Assembly: GCF_001984215.1 (NCBI RefSeq)
Contig: NZ_CP019420.1
Location: 6,343,861-6,407,860, forward strand
Direction of reading: 5' to 3'
DNA: 64,000 nucleotides
Origin: Mycobacterium sp. MS1601
GTDB taxonomy: Bacteria > Actinomycetota > Actinomycetes > Mycobacteriales > Mycobacteriaceae
In this document: in pieces, positions 47,588 through 56,423 of the stretch
Layout of the letters: each line of letters starts with the position of its first letter
How positions within the stretch are numbered: position 1 is the stretch's first letter
The notes under the pieces: model-generated
Told to the model about the DNA's origin: nothing
The model's input: the letters and a program-made list of their open reading frames with translations, nothing else
Database searches by the model: none
Position numbers and translations under genes: made by a program

Positions 47588-48825
47588 TAGAAGCGCTTGG
47601 CCACCTCGGCGAACGCGCCGTCGGTGGCCACCAGCACCTCGTCGACGTCGGCCTCGGTGAGTGCGGTCGAGATGAACCAGTTGTGTTTGGGGTGCACGAA
47701 CACTCCACGCGCTGCACATTCGGCCGTCCACGCCAGGGTCACCTCGTGGTCGGACTCCCCCGCAAACGACAGGTACGGCATCGTGACCGGCCCGGTCAGC
47801 GTCACCGGCAGCCCGTGTGCGACGGCCTGCTCATGTAGGCCGTCGACCAACTGTTGGCCACGGGTGAACATCTGCGTCACCCCGTCGACCTCGTCCAGCA
47901 GGTTGATGGTGGCCAGTGCGGCCACCATGGGAACCGCGGAGAACCAGAAGGTCCCGGTGACGAAAAACGAGCCGGCCGACTCCCGCAGGGCTTGTGCGCC
48001 CAGCACCGCCGCGACGGGATAGCCGTTGCCGATCGCCTTGCTCCACGACGAGAGGTCGGGCCGCACCCCGTACTGCTCCCAGCTGCCTCCGAACGACATT
48101 CGGAACCCGGTGCGCACCTCATCGAGGATCAGCACCGCGTTGTTCTCGTCGCAGATCCGCCGAAGTCCTTGCGCAAACGCAGGATCCACCATCTCGAGAT
48201 CCGACCCTGCGGGGTCGTGCCGAAACGGTGCCACGATGATGCCGGCAAGATCGCCGCTGTGCTCGGCCGCCAGCTTCTCGACACCGGCCAGGTCGTTGTA
48301 GGTGTAGTAGGCCAGACCCGCACGGTCGGAGGGCAGCACTCCTGTCTTGTCGGGATTACACCAGGGCAGCGCCCCGTGATAGGTACCCTCCTCGACCAGG
48401 ATCACCGACCGCCCGGTGTGCGCCCGGGCAATGGTCAGACACAGCGTCGTGACGTCGGAGCCGTTCTTGGCGAACATCGCCCAGTCAGCGTGCTCCACCA
48501 CCGACACCAGTTTCTCGGCGAGCGTCACCATGTGTTCGGTGGGCCCGTTGGCGGTGTCGCACAGTTCTCGCTGCCGGGTGACGGCCTCTTCGACGCGGGG
48601 GTGCTGATAGCCGTGGATGATCGGCCCCCACGAGCACAGCAGGTCGATGTACTCGTGGCCGTCGGCGTCCCAGAGCCTCGAGCCGGCTGTCCGCGCGATG
48701 TATTGTGGTGCGCCAGGCCATAATCCGGTGGCAAGCTGGTGGCCGTACATGCCGTTCGGGATCACCCTGCGGGCCCGGTCCAGCAAGGCGTCATTGACGG
48801 GGTGGGCATTCAGTGTCGACGTCAT
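47584..48825 (-). CDS. Class III PLP aminotransferase / aminomutase-like enzyme
   Basis: 413 residues. The fold-type I class III motifs are present: PLP-lysine Lys263 in [12 protein letters not shown], the Asp235 that contacts the pyridine nitrogen ([11 protein letters not shown]), and the N-terminal NGMYGHQ and [16 protein letters not shown] segments. It resembles glutamate-1-semialdehyde aminomutases, but it is not beside other haem genes. A related transaminase with another substrate is more likely. The ATG at 48825 has GGAGG upstream. I know of no M. tuberculosis counterpart at this place. Confidence 0.85.
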   Translation of the reverse strand: MTSTLNAHPVNDALLDRARRVIPNGMYGHQLATGLWPGAPQYIARTAGSRLWDADGHEYIDLLCSWGPIIHGYQHPRVEEAVTRQRELCDTANGPTEHMVTLAEKLVSVVEHADWAMFAKNGSDVTTLCLTIARAHTGRSVILVEEGTYHGALPWCNPDKTGVLPSDRAGLAYYTYNDLAGVEKLAAEHSGDLAGIIVAPFRHDPAGSDLEMVDPAFAQGLRRICDENNAVLILDEVRTGFRMSFGGSWEQYGVRPDLSSWSKAIGNGYPVAAVLGAQALRESAGSFFVTGTFWFSAVPMVAALATINLLDEVDGVTQMFTRGQQLVDGLHEQAVAHGLPVTLTGPVTMPYLSFAGESDHEVTLAWTAECAARGVFVHPKHNWFISTALTEADVDEVLVATDGAFAEVAKRFY

Positions 48826-49136
48826 GGCGAGCCTCCGGAGCAGGTGATCCGGACGGCGGCGCTGTCGTCGGGTGGTCTTGGAAGATTTGCAGATCAGCGG
48901 TGGCCGGGCAACCGCTGCGCTCATCCCTTCGGACAGGTGACCACTGCCTTCTGCAGTGCAACGCCGCATCGGGCGGCATCCACCGCGCAGGTCCGGCGGC
49001 GCTTGTGCGCCTCACGCTGCGCAGAGAGTCTTTTCGACGCTGTGATTTCACTGACGCGGTGAACAGTCCGGCACTACACAATCACCCACCACGACTTGTG
49101 CGTAACCGATCAGCGATACCTTCATCGTCCTTGGTG
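48826..49136. other. Intergenic region holding the aminotransferase leader and an HNH-gene remnant
   Basis: 311 bases between the HNH gene and the aminotransferase gene, both on the minus strand. The part next to the aminotransferase holds its ribosome-binding site and presumably its promoter. The middle carries a decayed copy of the 3' end of the neighbouring HNH gene (annotated separately). In the remaining bases next to the HNH gene stop I see no clear terminator. Confidence 0.5.
48925..49005 (-). pseudogene. Decayed fragment of the HNH-family gene 3' end
   Basis: Read on the minus strand, bases 48982-48953 match 49271-49242 of the adjacent HNH gene at 26 of 30 positions and encode WMPPDAALHC (WMPPNAAFHC in the intact gene). 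An 11-base identical stretch (48928-48938 versus 49141-49151) corresponds to its C-terminal TCP. The distance between the two matches is 14 bases here and 90 in the gene, a 76-base loss that breaks the frame. No start or upstream half is seen, so this is a remnant. Confidence 0.62.
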
Positions 49137-49844
49137 TCAGTTCGGACAGGTCGCTGTGGCATCCCGTAACACTGGCAGTGAGGGCGCATCGATAGGCAGC
49201 CCATAACCCCGCATCACGGCAATGAACTGCACCGCGTACTGACAGTGGAACGCCGCATTCGGCGGCATCCAGAACGCGGGCTCGGCGTCACCTTTGTCTT
49301 GATTTGTCGGTCCATCAACCGCGACGAGGTTGGCGGGGTCGTTGGCGAATCTGACCCTCATCTCGTCAGTCCAGTTCCGGGCACCCTGGTCCCAGGCATA
49401 CGCCAACGGCACGATGTGCTCGATTTGAACGGCATCACCGGTCTGAGCTCCACGGACGAAGGGAATCGTCTTGCTGGTGTAGGGATCCCGCAGCACGCCG
49501 GTAGCGACCGCGGTGGGGCAGCGACTGATCGCGACGTAGGTCTTGTCGATCAGGTCACGGTCGAGGATGTCGTTGCGGGTGTCACAACCGTTGCGCCCGC
49601 CGGGAGCCGAGTTGTCGTCGGTCCACGCCTCACCAAAGGCTGCTCGCCGGTAGTCACCGCTACGGATCCGTGCCGGCACTTCGGACACCCCGGCCAGAAC
49701 ATCCACACCCGGCGCTACCGTCGGGACATCAGCCTCAGCCACGTGGGCTGCGGTCCGCTCGGCCGACGTCGACACCGTTTGGTAGGCCACGGTAACCGAC
49801 AGCGCCGCGACCAGCGCGAGCCACACCAGCGTGGTGCGCTTCAT
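49137..49844 (-). CDS. Exported HNH/DUF1524-family protein (Rv2972c-like)
   Basis: 235 residues. An N-terminal membrane or signal segment (4-22) sends the protein out of the cytoplasm. The HNH-type core has Glu142-His143 in IEHIVPLAYAW, Asn168/Asn172 in NDPANL, and NQDKGDAEPAFWMPP; Cys87, Cys109, Cys201 and Cys233 could form disulfides. It is probably a secreted nuclease, but substrate and target are unknown. M. tuberculosis Rv2972c occupies the same site with nearly the same length. The ATG overlaps the recG stop (ATGA). Confidence 0.85.
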   Translation of the reverse strand: MKRTTLVWLALVAALSVTVAYQTVSTSAERTAAHVAEADVPTVAPGVDVLAGVSEVPARIRSGDYRRAAFGEAWTDDNSAPGGRNGCDTRNDILDRDLIDKTYVAISRCPTAVATGVLRDPYTSKTIPFVRGAQTGDAVQIEHIVPLAYAWDQGARNWTDEMRVRFANDPANLVAVDGPTNQDKGDAEPAFWMPPNAAFHCQYAVQFIAVMRGYGLPIDAPSLPVLRDATATCPN

Positions 49845-52027
49845 GTCTTTTCCAGGAACTCGATGAGGTCGGTTTCGGTGAAGAACGCCGCCAGCGACGC
49901 CAGACCCGGATCATGCGGAATCCTCGCGTAGACCGCCTCACACATGGCGCGGGCATCCTCGATGATCTCGCGATGCTCGCGCAGCGACAGAAAGTGCAGG
50001 TGGTACGACCGCCCGGACTGGTTGAGGCCCAGCACATCTCCTTCACTGCGCTGGTCGAGGTCCAGTTCCGCCAACTCGAAGCCGTCGTGGGTGGCTGCCA
50101 CCGCCTTGAGACGCTGACCCGAGCTCGACCCCTCCGGCAGCTGAGAGATCAGCAGGCAGAGGCTGGCATGACCGCCCCGGCCGATGCGGCCGCGGAGCTG
50201 GTGTAGCTGGCTGATACCGAAACGGTCGGCATCGGCCACCACCATCACGGTGGCGTTGGGGACATCAACACCGACCTCGATGACCGTGGTGGACACCAAC
50301 ACGTCGATGTCACCGGCCTTGAACGCCGTCATCACGGCGTCCTTCTCGATGGGGTCGAGGCGGCCGTGCATGAGTCCCACCCGCACGTGCTTGAGCGGCC
50401 CGTCCTTGAGGTGTTCGTAGAGAGTGGTGACCGGGATGGGGCGCGGGCCTTTCTCCTCGGTCTCCACGTCGTCGATACGCGAGGCCACCACGTAGGCCTG
50501 CCTGCCCTCGGCCACCTCTTCGCTGATCCGCGCCCACACCCGGGCCAGCCAGGCAGGCTTGTCATTGACGAACACCGTCTTGGTGTCGATGGGCTTTCGG
50601 CCCCGGGGCAGCTCCCGCAGCGTGGACGTCTCCAGGTCACCGTAGACCGTCAACGCGAGGGTACGCGGGATGGGTGTCGCCGTCATCACCAGCAGATGTG
50701 GCGAGATGCCCGCAGAAGACTTGGCACGCAACAGGTCTCGTTGCTCGACACCGAAGCGATGCTGCTCGTCCACCACCACCATCCCGAGGCGGTGAAACTC
50801 CACGGTGTCCTGCAGCAGGGCGTGCGTCCCGATGACGATGCCCGCCTCCCCCGCGGCGATCTCGTCACGAACCTGCTTCTTGCGGGCCGCCGACAAGGAT
50901 CCGGTCAACAGCGCCACCCGGGTGCCGGACTGATCGCCACCGAGCTCACCCGCCGTACCGATGGGGCCGAGTACCTCGCGGATGCCACGGGCGTGTTGGG
51001 TGGCAAGCACTTCCGTTGGAGCCAGCAGCGCACACTGGTAGCCCGCATCGATCATCTGCAACATCGCCAGCACCGAAACGATGGTCTTGCCGGAACCCAC
51101 TTCGCCTTGCAGCATCCGGTTCATCGGCACGTCGGCGGACAGTTCGTCGGACAGGGTGGTCAGCACGTCGACCTGCCCTTTGGTCAGGTCGAAAGGCAAC
51201 TGGCCGAGCAGGCGGTCACGCATCCCGCCGGTGATCGGAGGCGCAGGCGGGCCGGGCTCCCGCTTCTGGCTGTACCGACTGGCCACCAGTGCCCACTGCA
51301 TGCCCACGGCCTCGTCGAACGTCAACCGTTCGACCGCCCTGGCGCGCTCCTCGCTGTTCTCACTCAGGTGTATCGCGCGCAGCGCCTCGTCCTGCGACAT
51401 CAGATTGTGCTCGCGCACATAGTCTTCCGGGAACGTCTCGGCCACCGGATCCAGCACCTCGAGCACCTGGCGGACGCAGGCGTAGATGTCCCAGCTCTGC
51501 AGTTTGGCACTCGCCGGGTAGATGGGGAAGAACTCCCGTTCGAAGACCGACATGTCCAGTTCGCCGTCCTCCCCTTTGACGGCAAGGGCTTTGAGGTTGG
51601 CGCTGCCACGCAGCCGGCCGGTGGGGGCATCGAGCACCAGGTGGGCCGGGTGGGTGAGCTGCATCTGGTCCCGAAAGAACCCGATCTCCCCCGAGATCAT
51701 CAGTCGGGTGCCTTTCACCAGACTGTTCTTCAGGTACTTGGCGTTGAAGAAGGTGGCGGTCACGTTCCGGTCGGTCAGCGTCACCACCATGTACTCCTTC
51801 CTCGCCTTGGTAAAACGCACGTCGACCTTGCTCACGGTGTCGACGAAGGTGACATGCTCACCTGCCTGCGGGGCAGAGTCGTCGCCGAGCACCGTGGCGC
51901 CCTTGCTGTACTTGCGTGGGTAGTGCCGCAGCAGATCGTTGACCGTGCGGAGACCGAACACCTCATCGAGCTTGGCCGCGGCCTTCTTGCCGATGACAAA
52001 ATCCAGCGGATCCCCGAGTTGCGCCAT
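49841..52027 (-). CDS. recG: ATP-dependent DNA helicase RecG
   Basis: 728 residues (737 in M. tuberculosis). An N-terminal wedge/OB domain is followed by the superfamily 2 helicase core with GEVGSGKT (Walker A), the DEQH box (VVDEQHRFG) and motif VI (QLHQLRGRIGRGG). RecG reverses stalled forks and branch-migrates Holliday junctions. Its ATG directly follows the stop of the fakA-like gene, and its own stop overlaps the HNH gene start, so three genes are coupled. Confidence 0.95.
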   Translation of the reverse strand: MAQLGDPLDFVIGKKAAAKLDEVFGLRTVNDLLRHYPRKYSKGATVLGDDSAPQAGEHVTFVDTVSKVDVRFTKARKEYMVVTLTDRNVTATFFNAKYLKNSLVKGTRLMISGEIGFFRDQMQLTHPAHLVLDAPTGRLRGSANLKALAVKGEDGELDMSVFEREFFPIYPASAKLQSWDIYACVRQVLEVLDPVAETFPEDYVREHNLMSQDEALRAIHLSENSEERARAVERLTFDEAVGMQWALVASRYSQKREPGPPAPPITGGMRDRLLGQLPFDLTKGQVDVLTTLSDELSADVPMNRMLQGEVGSGKTIVSVLAMLQMIDAGYQCALLAPTEVLATQHARGIREVLGPIGTAGELGGDQSGTRVALLTGSLSAARKKQVRDEIAAGEAGIVIGTHALLQDTVEFHRLGMVVVDEQHRFGVEQRDLLRAKSSAGISPHLLVMTATPIPRTLALTVYGDLETSTLRELPRGRKPIDTKTVFVNDKPAWLARVWARISEEVAEGRQAYVVASRIDDVETEEKGPRPIPVTTLYEHLKDGPLKHVRVGLMHGRLDPIEKDAVMTAFKAGDIDVLVSTTVIEVGVDVPNATVMVVADADRFGISQLHQLRGRIGRGGHASLCLLISQLPEGSSSGQRLKAVAATHDGFELAELDLDQRSEGDVLGLNQSGRSYHLHFLSLREHREIIEDARAMCEAVYARIPHDPGLASLAAFFTETDLIEFLEKT

Positions 52028-53632
52028 CTACTCCACTCCGATGATCACGATGTCACCGGAGTGCCCGGTCTGGTAGTCGACGAGTTCGGTGCCCGGGTGG
52101 TGCAGGTGCACGTGCTTGGCCAGCGTCGCCCCGATCTCCGGTCCGGCGCCCTGTCCCAGCAGCACGGTGACCAACTCACCACCTACGCCCAGCATCAGAT
52201 CGATCAAACCCCTTGCAGCCGAGGTGATGTCGTGACGAACCACAAGCACTTCGCCGCCGATGATGCCAAGACCGTCGCCCACCCGGCACGGCCCCGCCCA
52301 CGTCAGAGCCGCCTCCGCCGCCGCCCGCACCGACCCGTATCGGGTGGCGCCTGCCGCGGCAGCCATGGTGTATCCGTCGTCGACGGCGCGACGGGTCCGA
52401 TCATGTACCGCCAACGCCGCCAATCCGTGCACCATGGACCCGGCCGGGACCGGGACCACATCGATTCCCCAGCTGATGGCCGCGGTGCAGCCGGCCACCA
52501 GTTCCTCGGCTGCGACATAACCGTTGGGCAGCACCATCACCTGAGCGGCTCCGGTGTCGATGAGCGCGCGCACCAGTTGCCGGGCGTCGATGGCGGTGTC
52601 GGCGCGCAGCACCATCGCCCCTTCGCCGGCGAACAGGTCGGCAGCGCCGTCACCGTCCACCACGGCCAGCACCGCCCGCTCGGCGGTGAAACCCCCAGGA
52701 GCCGACTTGCCGGTGGCGGCGAGCACCGAGATCTGGATGCGACTGGGCGTGCCGTAGACCAGACCTGCTTCGACGGCGGCTCCCGCGTCGTCGGTGTGGA
52801 CGTGCACGGACAATCCGCCCTCAGGCAGTGCTTCGGCCAGGGCCACGGAATCACCAAGGGCCTCCAGGCGCCCCCGCAACCCGTCGACCGCGGCTCCCGC
52901 ACAGCCGGCGAGCAGATACATCACCTCGAACTGCGCGGGTGGCGGCGCCACCACCGCCGCCGATCTGGCCGCAGGCCGCGGTTCGTAGGCCGGACGCACC
53001 GGCGTGTACCCCGTGACGGTGGCCCGTAGGGCGTCGAGGAGTACCACCAGTCCGCGGCCACCGGAATCCACGACGCCGGCCTCGGCCAGGACCGACAGCT
53101 GGTCGGGGGTCTTCTCCAGGGCCACCACCGCGGCATCACCGGCTGCCGCCACCACATCACCCAGGGGACCGCCGGCAGCCGTGCCGTGCTCGGCGGCGGC
53201 AGCGGCGGCCTGCAGCACCGAGACGATGGTGCCCGGCACCACCTCACCGCCCAGCGCGGACACCATCAGCCCCTCCGCGTGCCGCAGCGCCGAGGCCATG
53301 GTGGTGCCGTCGACCTCGGCCGCGTCGGTAGCGGTCACCTCGGCGAGGCCGCGCAGGATCTGGGACAACAGCATCCCCGAGTTACCCCTGGCCCCGTGCA
53401 GTGCGCCACGGGCCAGTCGTGAAGCGATGTCCGCGGGCCCCGCTCCCGCTTCGGCCGCGGAGGCCTCGGCAAGAGCCGACCGCATGGTGAACAGCATGTT
53501 GGTGCCGGTATCGGCATCGGCGACGGGAAACACGTTGAGGCGGTTGATCTCGTCGGTGTGCGTGATCAGATCCCCGACACACGCGTGTGCCCACGACAGC
53601 AGGGCCGGGCCGTCGAGGCGACGATCCGCCAT
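52028..53632 (-). CDS. FakA/YloV-like DhaL-domain kinase subunit
   Basis: 534 residues. The N-terminal DhaL domain has NVFPVADADTGTNM (33-46, Mg-binding Asp residues) and GARGNSGMLLSQ (80-91). A middle region and a C-terminal DegV-like/DAK1_2 domain follow. By family it is the ATP-binding subunit of a two-part fatty acid kinase that works with a FakB lipid-binding protein. In M. tuberculosis this gene is annotated as two pieces (Rv2974c/Rv2975c), while here it is intact. The ATG at 53632 has GGGAGG upstream; a GTG 15 bases earlier overlaps that site. Confidence 0.88.
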   Translation of the reverse strand: MADRRLDGPALLSWAHACVGDLITHTDEINRLNVFPVADADTGTNMLFTMRSALAEASAAEAGAGPADIASRLARGALHGARGNSGMLLSQILRGLAEVTATDAAEVDGTTMASALRHAEGLMVSALGGEVVPGTIVSVLQAAAAAAEHGTAAGGPLGDVVAAAGDAAVVALEKTPDQLSVLAEAGVVDSGGRGLVVLLDALRATVTGYTPVRPAYEPRPAARSAAVVAPPPAQFEVMYLLAGCAGAAVDGLRGRLEALGDSVALAEALPEGGLSVHVHTDDAGAAVEAGLVYGTPSRIQISVLAATGKSAPGGFTAERAVLAVVDGDGAADLFAGEGAMVLRADTAIDARQLVRALIDTGAAQVMVLPNGYVAAEELVAGCTAAISWGIDVVPVPAGSMVHGLAALAVHDRTRRAVDDGYTMAAAAGATRYGSVRAAAEAALTWAGPCRVGDGLGIIGGEVLVVRHDITSAARGLIDLMLGVGGELVTVLLGQGAGPEIGATLAKHVHLHHPGTELVDYQTGHSGDIVIIGVE

Positions 53633-53852
53633 GCTCAGACCTCCCACTACCCGCCATCCTGTGCGGCGCCAGCCTAGTCAGTGGCGACGACAGCTTCTGC
53701 CGAACTTCCCGCGCGCCGGGGTTGTGGACAGCGTTTTGGTGTTCACCGCACCGGCCGGTATTCTGTTCAGGTTGTCGGGTCACCCGCACCAGCGGTCGTT
53801 GGCCCGTCATTGTGTGTGATCCAGTAATCGAGTTTCGGATGAGGAGTTCTAC
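53633..53852. other. Divergent region between fakA-like gene and rpmB
   Basis: 220 bases with no gene. It should carry promoters for fakA-recG on the minus strand and for rpmB on the plus strand; GGAG just before the rpmB ATG is the ribosome-binding site. I see no reliable -35/-10 pair and no strong inverted repeat. Confidence 0.4.
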
Positions 53853-54050
53853 ATGGCTGCCGTATGCGATATCTGCGGGAAAGGCCCCGGCTTCGGCAAG
53901 TCGGTTTCGCACTCCCATCGCCGGACCAGCCGTCGCTGGGATCCGAACGTCCAGAGCGTGAACGCCGTGACCCGTCCCGGCGGCAACAAGAAGCGCATCA
54001 ACGCCTGCACGTCGTGCATCAAGGCCGGCAAGGTCATCAAGCAGGGCTAA
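53853..54050 (+). CDS. rpmB: 50S ribosomal protein L28 (zinc-ribbon form)
   Basis: 65 residues. Two cysteine pairs, Cys5/Cys8 (CDIC) and Cys52/Cys55 (CTSC), mark the zinc-binding C+ form; mycobacteria also have a zinc-independent paralogue used under zinc starvation. The sequence [17 protein letters not shown] is typical L28. It has a GGAG site before the ATG and a hairpin right after the stop. Confidence 0.95.
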   Translation: MAAVCDICGKGPGFGKSVSHSHRRTSRRWDPNVQSVNAVTRPGGNKKRINACTSCIKAGKVIKQG

Positions 54051-54055
54051 ACGCT

Positions 54056-54081
54056 TAGCTGGGAAGAAAGATTCCCAGTTA
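54056..54081 (+). terminator. Hairpin after rpmB
   Basis: CTGGGAA (54059-54065) and TTCCCAG (54072-54078) form a 7-bp stem with a 6-base loop; three more pairs (one G-T) extend it to 54056-54081. It begins 6 bases after the rpmB stop. A T-rich stretch follows some 15 bases later, so it is a plausible terminator. Confidence 0.6.
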
Positions 54082-54122
54082 GCCGGGTTAGTTGAATTTG
54101 TTTGCGGGGTAGCCGTAGTGGC

Positions 54123-54347
54123 ATGACCGCACACAAGTTCACTCCCCGCACCATTGCTCTGACTGCTGCCGGCTTCGCCGCGGCCGCCGCCACGGTGGTC
54201 ACCGTCGGAGTTGCGTCGGCAGAGCCCACCCCGAGCCCCGGTCCGGAGCCGGCCCCCACGCTGACTCCGACCACCACGACCATCGTGCCCGTTCCGGACT
54301 ACTACCCGAACGAGACGGGTGGCGGTGACGAGGAAGACGGTTCCTAA
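54123..54347 (+). CDS. Small exported acidic, proline-rich peptide
   Basis: 74 residues. A basic start and Ala-rich hydrophobic core (about 8-30) end in the signal-peptidase site ASA-EPT near residue 33. The mature part is only about 40 residues: Pro/Thr-rich, then acidic (GGGDEEDGS). I recognise no family. It lies alone between rpmB and the convergent ung, followed by a very strong hairpin, which supports it being a real transcribed gene. The ATG is used rather than a GTG 21 bases upstream. Role unknown. Confidence 0.65.
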   Translation: MTAHKFTPRTIALTAAGFAAAAATVVTVGVASAEPTPSPGPEPAPTLTPTTTTIVPVPDYYPNETGGGDEEDGS

Positions 54348-54359
54348 GACGCTATCTGC

Positions 54360-54395
54360 AAAGGCGCTGCACCCATGTCCGGGTGCAGCGCCTTT
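54360..54395. terminator. Perfect 15-bp stem terminator between convergent genes
   Basis: Bases 54360-54374 and 54381-54395 are perfectly complementary (stem AAAGGCGCTGCACCC), with a 6-base loop. The left arm starts with AAA and the right ends with TTT, so it can work in both directions. It separates the exported peptide gene (+) from ung (-). The most convincing intrinsic-type terminator of the window. Confidence 0.8.
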
Positions 54396-54447
54396 GTGGT
54401 ATCCGCCCCACCCGCCAGTACCGAGCCGCCCGGGGAGTGCGTGGCCC

Positions 54448-55128
54448 TCACGGAAGCCGCCAGTCGATCGGCTCGGCACCCATCTCGGCCAACAGTGCGT
54501 TGGCACGGCTGAAGGGGCGTGAGCCGAAGAAGCCCCGCGACGCCGACAGCGGCGACGGGTGCGGGGACTCGATGGCCATACAGTTAGGGCCCAGCATCGG
54601 CTTCAAGGTCGACGCGTCCCGCCCCCACAGGATCGCCACCAACGGCGTGGGACGTTGCACCAGCGCCGTGATCGCACACTCGGTGACAGCCTCCCAGCCT
54701 TTGCCTCGGTGGGAGGCCGGTGTCCCGGGGCGCACCGTCAGCACCCGGTTGAGCAGCATCACGCCCTGCTGTGACCACGGCGTCAGGTCACCGGACGACG
54801 GAGCCGGAAAGCCGAGGTCGGCGCTGTACTCGGTGAAGATGTTGGACAGGCTGCGTGGCAGCGGGCGCACATCGGGGGCCACCGAGAAGCTCAGACCGAT
54901 CGCATGTCCCGGTGTCGGGTACGGGTCCTGTCCCACGATGAGCACCCGCACGGATTCGAACGGAAACGTGAACGCCCGCAGCACGTTCGGACCTGCCGGT
55001 AGATATCCGCGGCCCTCCGCCAATTCGGCGCGCAGGAACTCCCCCATCTGCGTGACCTGCGCGGCCACCGGGGCCAGAGCTTGCGCCCAGCCGTCGTCCA
55101 CCAGTTCACTCAAAGGCCGCGCCGTCAC
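54448..55128 (-). CDS. ung: Uracil-DNA glycosylase
   Basis: 226 residues (227 in M. tuberculosis). [11 protein letters not shown] at 66-76 holds the catalytic Asp68, and HPSPLS at 190-195 the catalytic His190. It removes uracil arising from cytosine deamination, important in GC-rich genomes. It lies 21 bases after thiL on the same strand, as in Rv2977c-Rv2976c. Confidence 0.96.
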   Translation of the reverse strand: MTARPLSELVDDGWAQALAPVAAQVTQMGEFLRAELAEGRGYLPAGPNVLRAFTFPFESVRVLIVGQDPYPTPGHAIGLSFSVAPDVRPLPRSLSNIFTEYSADLGFPAPSSGDLTPWSQQGVMLLNRVLTVRPGTPASHRGKGWEAVTECAITALVQRPTPLVAILWGRDASTLKPMLGPNCMAIESPHPSPLSASRGFFGSRPFSRANALLAEMGAEPIDWRLP

Positions 55129-55149
55129 GCCGACACCCTACTGGGCTGG

Positions 55150-56112
55150 TTAACCGCCGCCGAAGGACTCCCACCCCGCCGGGCCGGCCCAGTCCTGTCC
55201 GTCCAGCAGCACGCGGCCGTCACCGTCGAGCACTCTGCCGATCACACGCCAACCCGCGGGCACCTCGGCGGGGAAACACGCCACCAGCGCGTGATCCTCG
55301 CCGCCGCCGAGCACCCAGTCGCGAGGGTGGATACCCACCTCCCCGGCAGCGGGCCCCAGGATCGACCATTCCGCGCGCAGCGCCTCCGTCGAGAGGTCGA
55401 TGTCGACTTTCGACCCCTGGGCGATGTGGCGCAGGTCTGCCACCAGGCCGTCGGAGGTGTCCGTCATCGCGGTGGCTCCCGCCGCGGCCGCCACGACGCC
55501 CTGGCCGTACGGCGGCACCGGTGAAAGGTGGCGACTGCGGAACTCGGCGAAGTCGTCGACACCCGCTGCCCACATCGCGTGACCGGCGGCCGAGACACCG
55601 AGGTCGCCGACGACGGCCACCATGGCGCCCGGGCGCGCGCCGGTCCGGGTCACCGGGGCTCGCCCGCCGAGATCACCGAACACCGTCACCGACACCACCC
55701 AGTGCGGGCTGGACACCAGATCACCGCCGATGAGCGGGCCGCCGGCCAACCCGGCTTCGGCCCACATCCCGTCGGCCAGTGCCAGGGCGTCCCGCGCCGG
55801 AGCGTGGGCGGGCGCGCCAAGACCCACGACAAAACCCGTGGCCGTCGCACCCATGGCCTCGACGTCGGCGGCGTTCTGCGCGATGGCTTTGCGCCCCACG
55901 TCGTAGGGGGTGGACCAGTCGAGACGAAAATGCCGGCCCTCCACCAGCATGTCGGTGGAGACCACCACGCGACCGTCGGGCACCGCGAGCACCGCGGCGT
56001 CATCGCCTGGGCCCAACTGGACACTGGCGGGGTATGAGCGTCCTGCGGTGAGCCGCTCGATGACCGCGAACTCGCCGAGCTCCGCCAACGTCGGCCCGTC
56101 CTCATCACCCAC
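55150..56112 (-). CDS. thiL: Thiamine-monophosphate kinase
   Basis: 320 residues. The glycine-rich GPGDDAA (34-40), STDMLVE, GGDLV and the C-terminal VLGGGEDHAL identify ThiL of the PurM/AIR-synthase fold. It phosphorylates thiamine monophosphate to the active diphosphate. The start is a GTG at 56112 giving a family-like N-terminus; longer frames to 56295 would overlap the divergent gene. Upstream of ung. Confidence 0.93.
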   Translation of the reverse strand: MGDEDGPTLAELGEFAVIERLTAGRSYPASVQLGPGDDAAVLAVPDGRVVVSTDMLVEGRHFRLDWSTPYDVGRKAIAQNAADVEAMGATATGFVVGLGAPAHAPARDALALADGMWAEAGLAGGPLIGGDLVSSPHWVVSVTVFGDLGGRAPVTRTGARPGAMVAVVGDLGVSAAGHAMWAAGVDDFAEFRSRHLSPVPPYGQGVVAAAAGATAMTDTSDGLVADLRHIAQGSKVDIDLSTEALRAEWSILGPAAGEVGIHPRDWVLGGGEDHALVACFPAEVPAGWRVIGRVLDGDGRVLLDGQDWAGPAGWESFGGG

Positions 56113-56191
56113 TGCTGCGCGGCCTCCTGACCTGAACACACGCTCGACCTGCGGTAGGTTGAGTCGACATCGAGACAGGGAGATTACACCG

Positions 56192-56419
56192 GTGGCCGAG
56201 GCGTTCATGCTGATCCAGACCGAGGTGGGCCGCGCCGAAGTGGTCGCCAAGCAGGTCGGCGCCCTTCCCGGTGTGCTGTCGTCGGAATACGTCACCGGCC
56301 CCTACGACGTGATCGTCCGGGTGGGTGCGCCCGACATCCGTGGCACCGTCACGGCCGTCCAGCAGGTCGAGGGCATCACCCGCACCCTGACCTGTCCGAT
56401 CGCCGAGGTTGCACACTGA
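56192..56419 (+). CDS. Stand-alone Lrp/AsnC ligand-binding (RAM) domain protein
   Basis: 75 residues comprising only the RAM domain of Lrp/AsnC regulators: AFMLIQTEVGRAEVVAKQV and GPYDVIVRVGAPD, with no helix-turn-helix. Such single-domain proteins form oligomers that bind amino acids and may act as sensors or modify DNA-binding Lrp proteins. The GTG start has AGGGAG about 8 bases upstream. It is divergent from thiL, and the DUF3515 gene follows after 4 bases, so they are probably one operon. Confidence 0.88.
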   Translation: MAEAFMLIQTEVGRAEVVAKQVGALPGVLSSEYVTGPYDVIVRVGAPDIRGTVTAVQQVEGITRTLTCPIAEVAH

Positions 56420-56423
56420 TCTG

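Noticed and set aside
47584..48825. Naming the class III PLP enzyme hemL
   Set aside because: Position and context do not support haem synthesis; the sequence fits the wider family.
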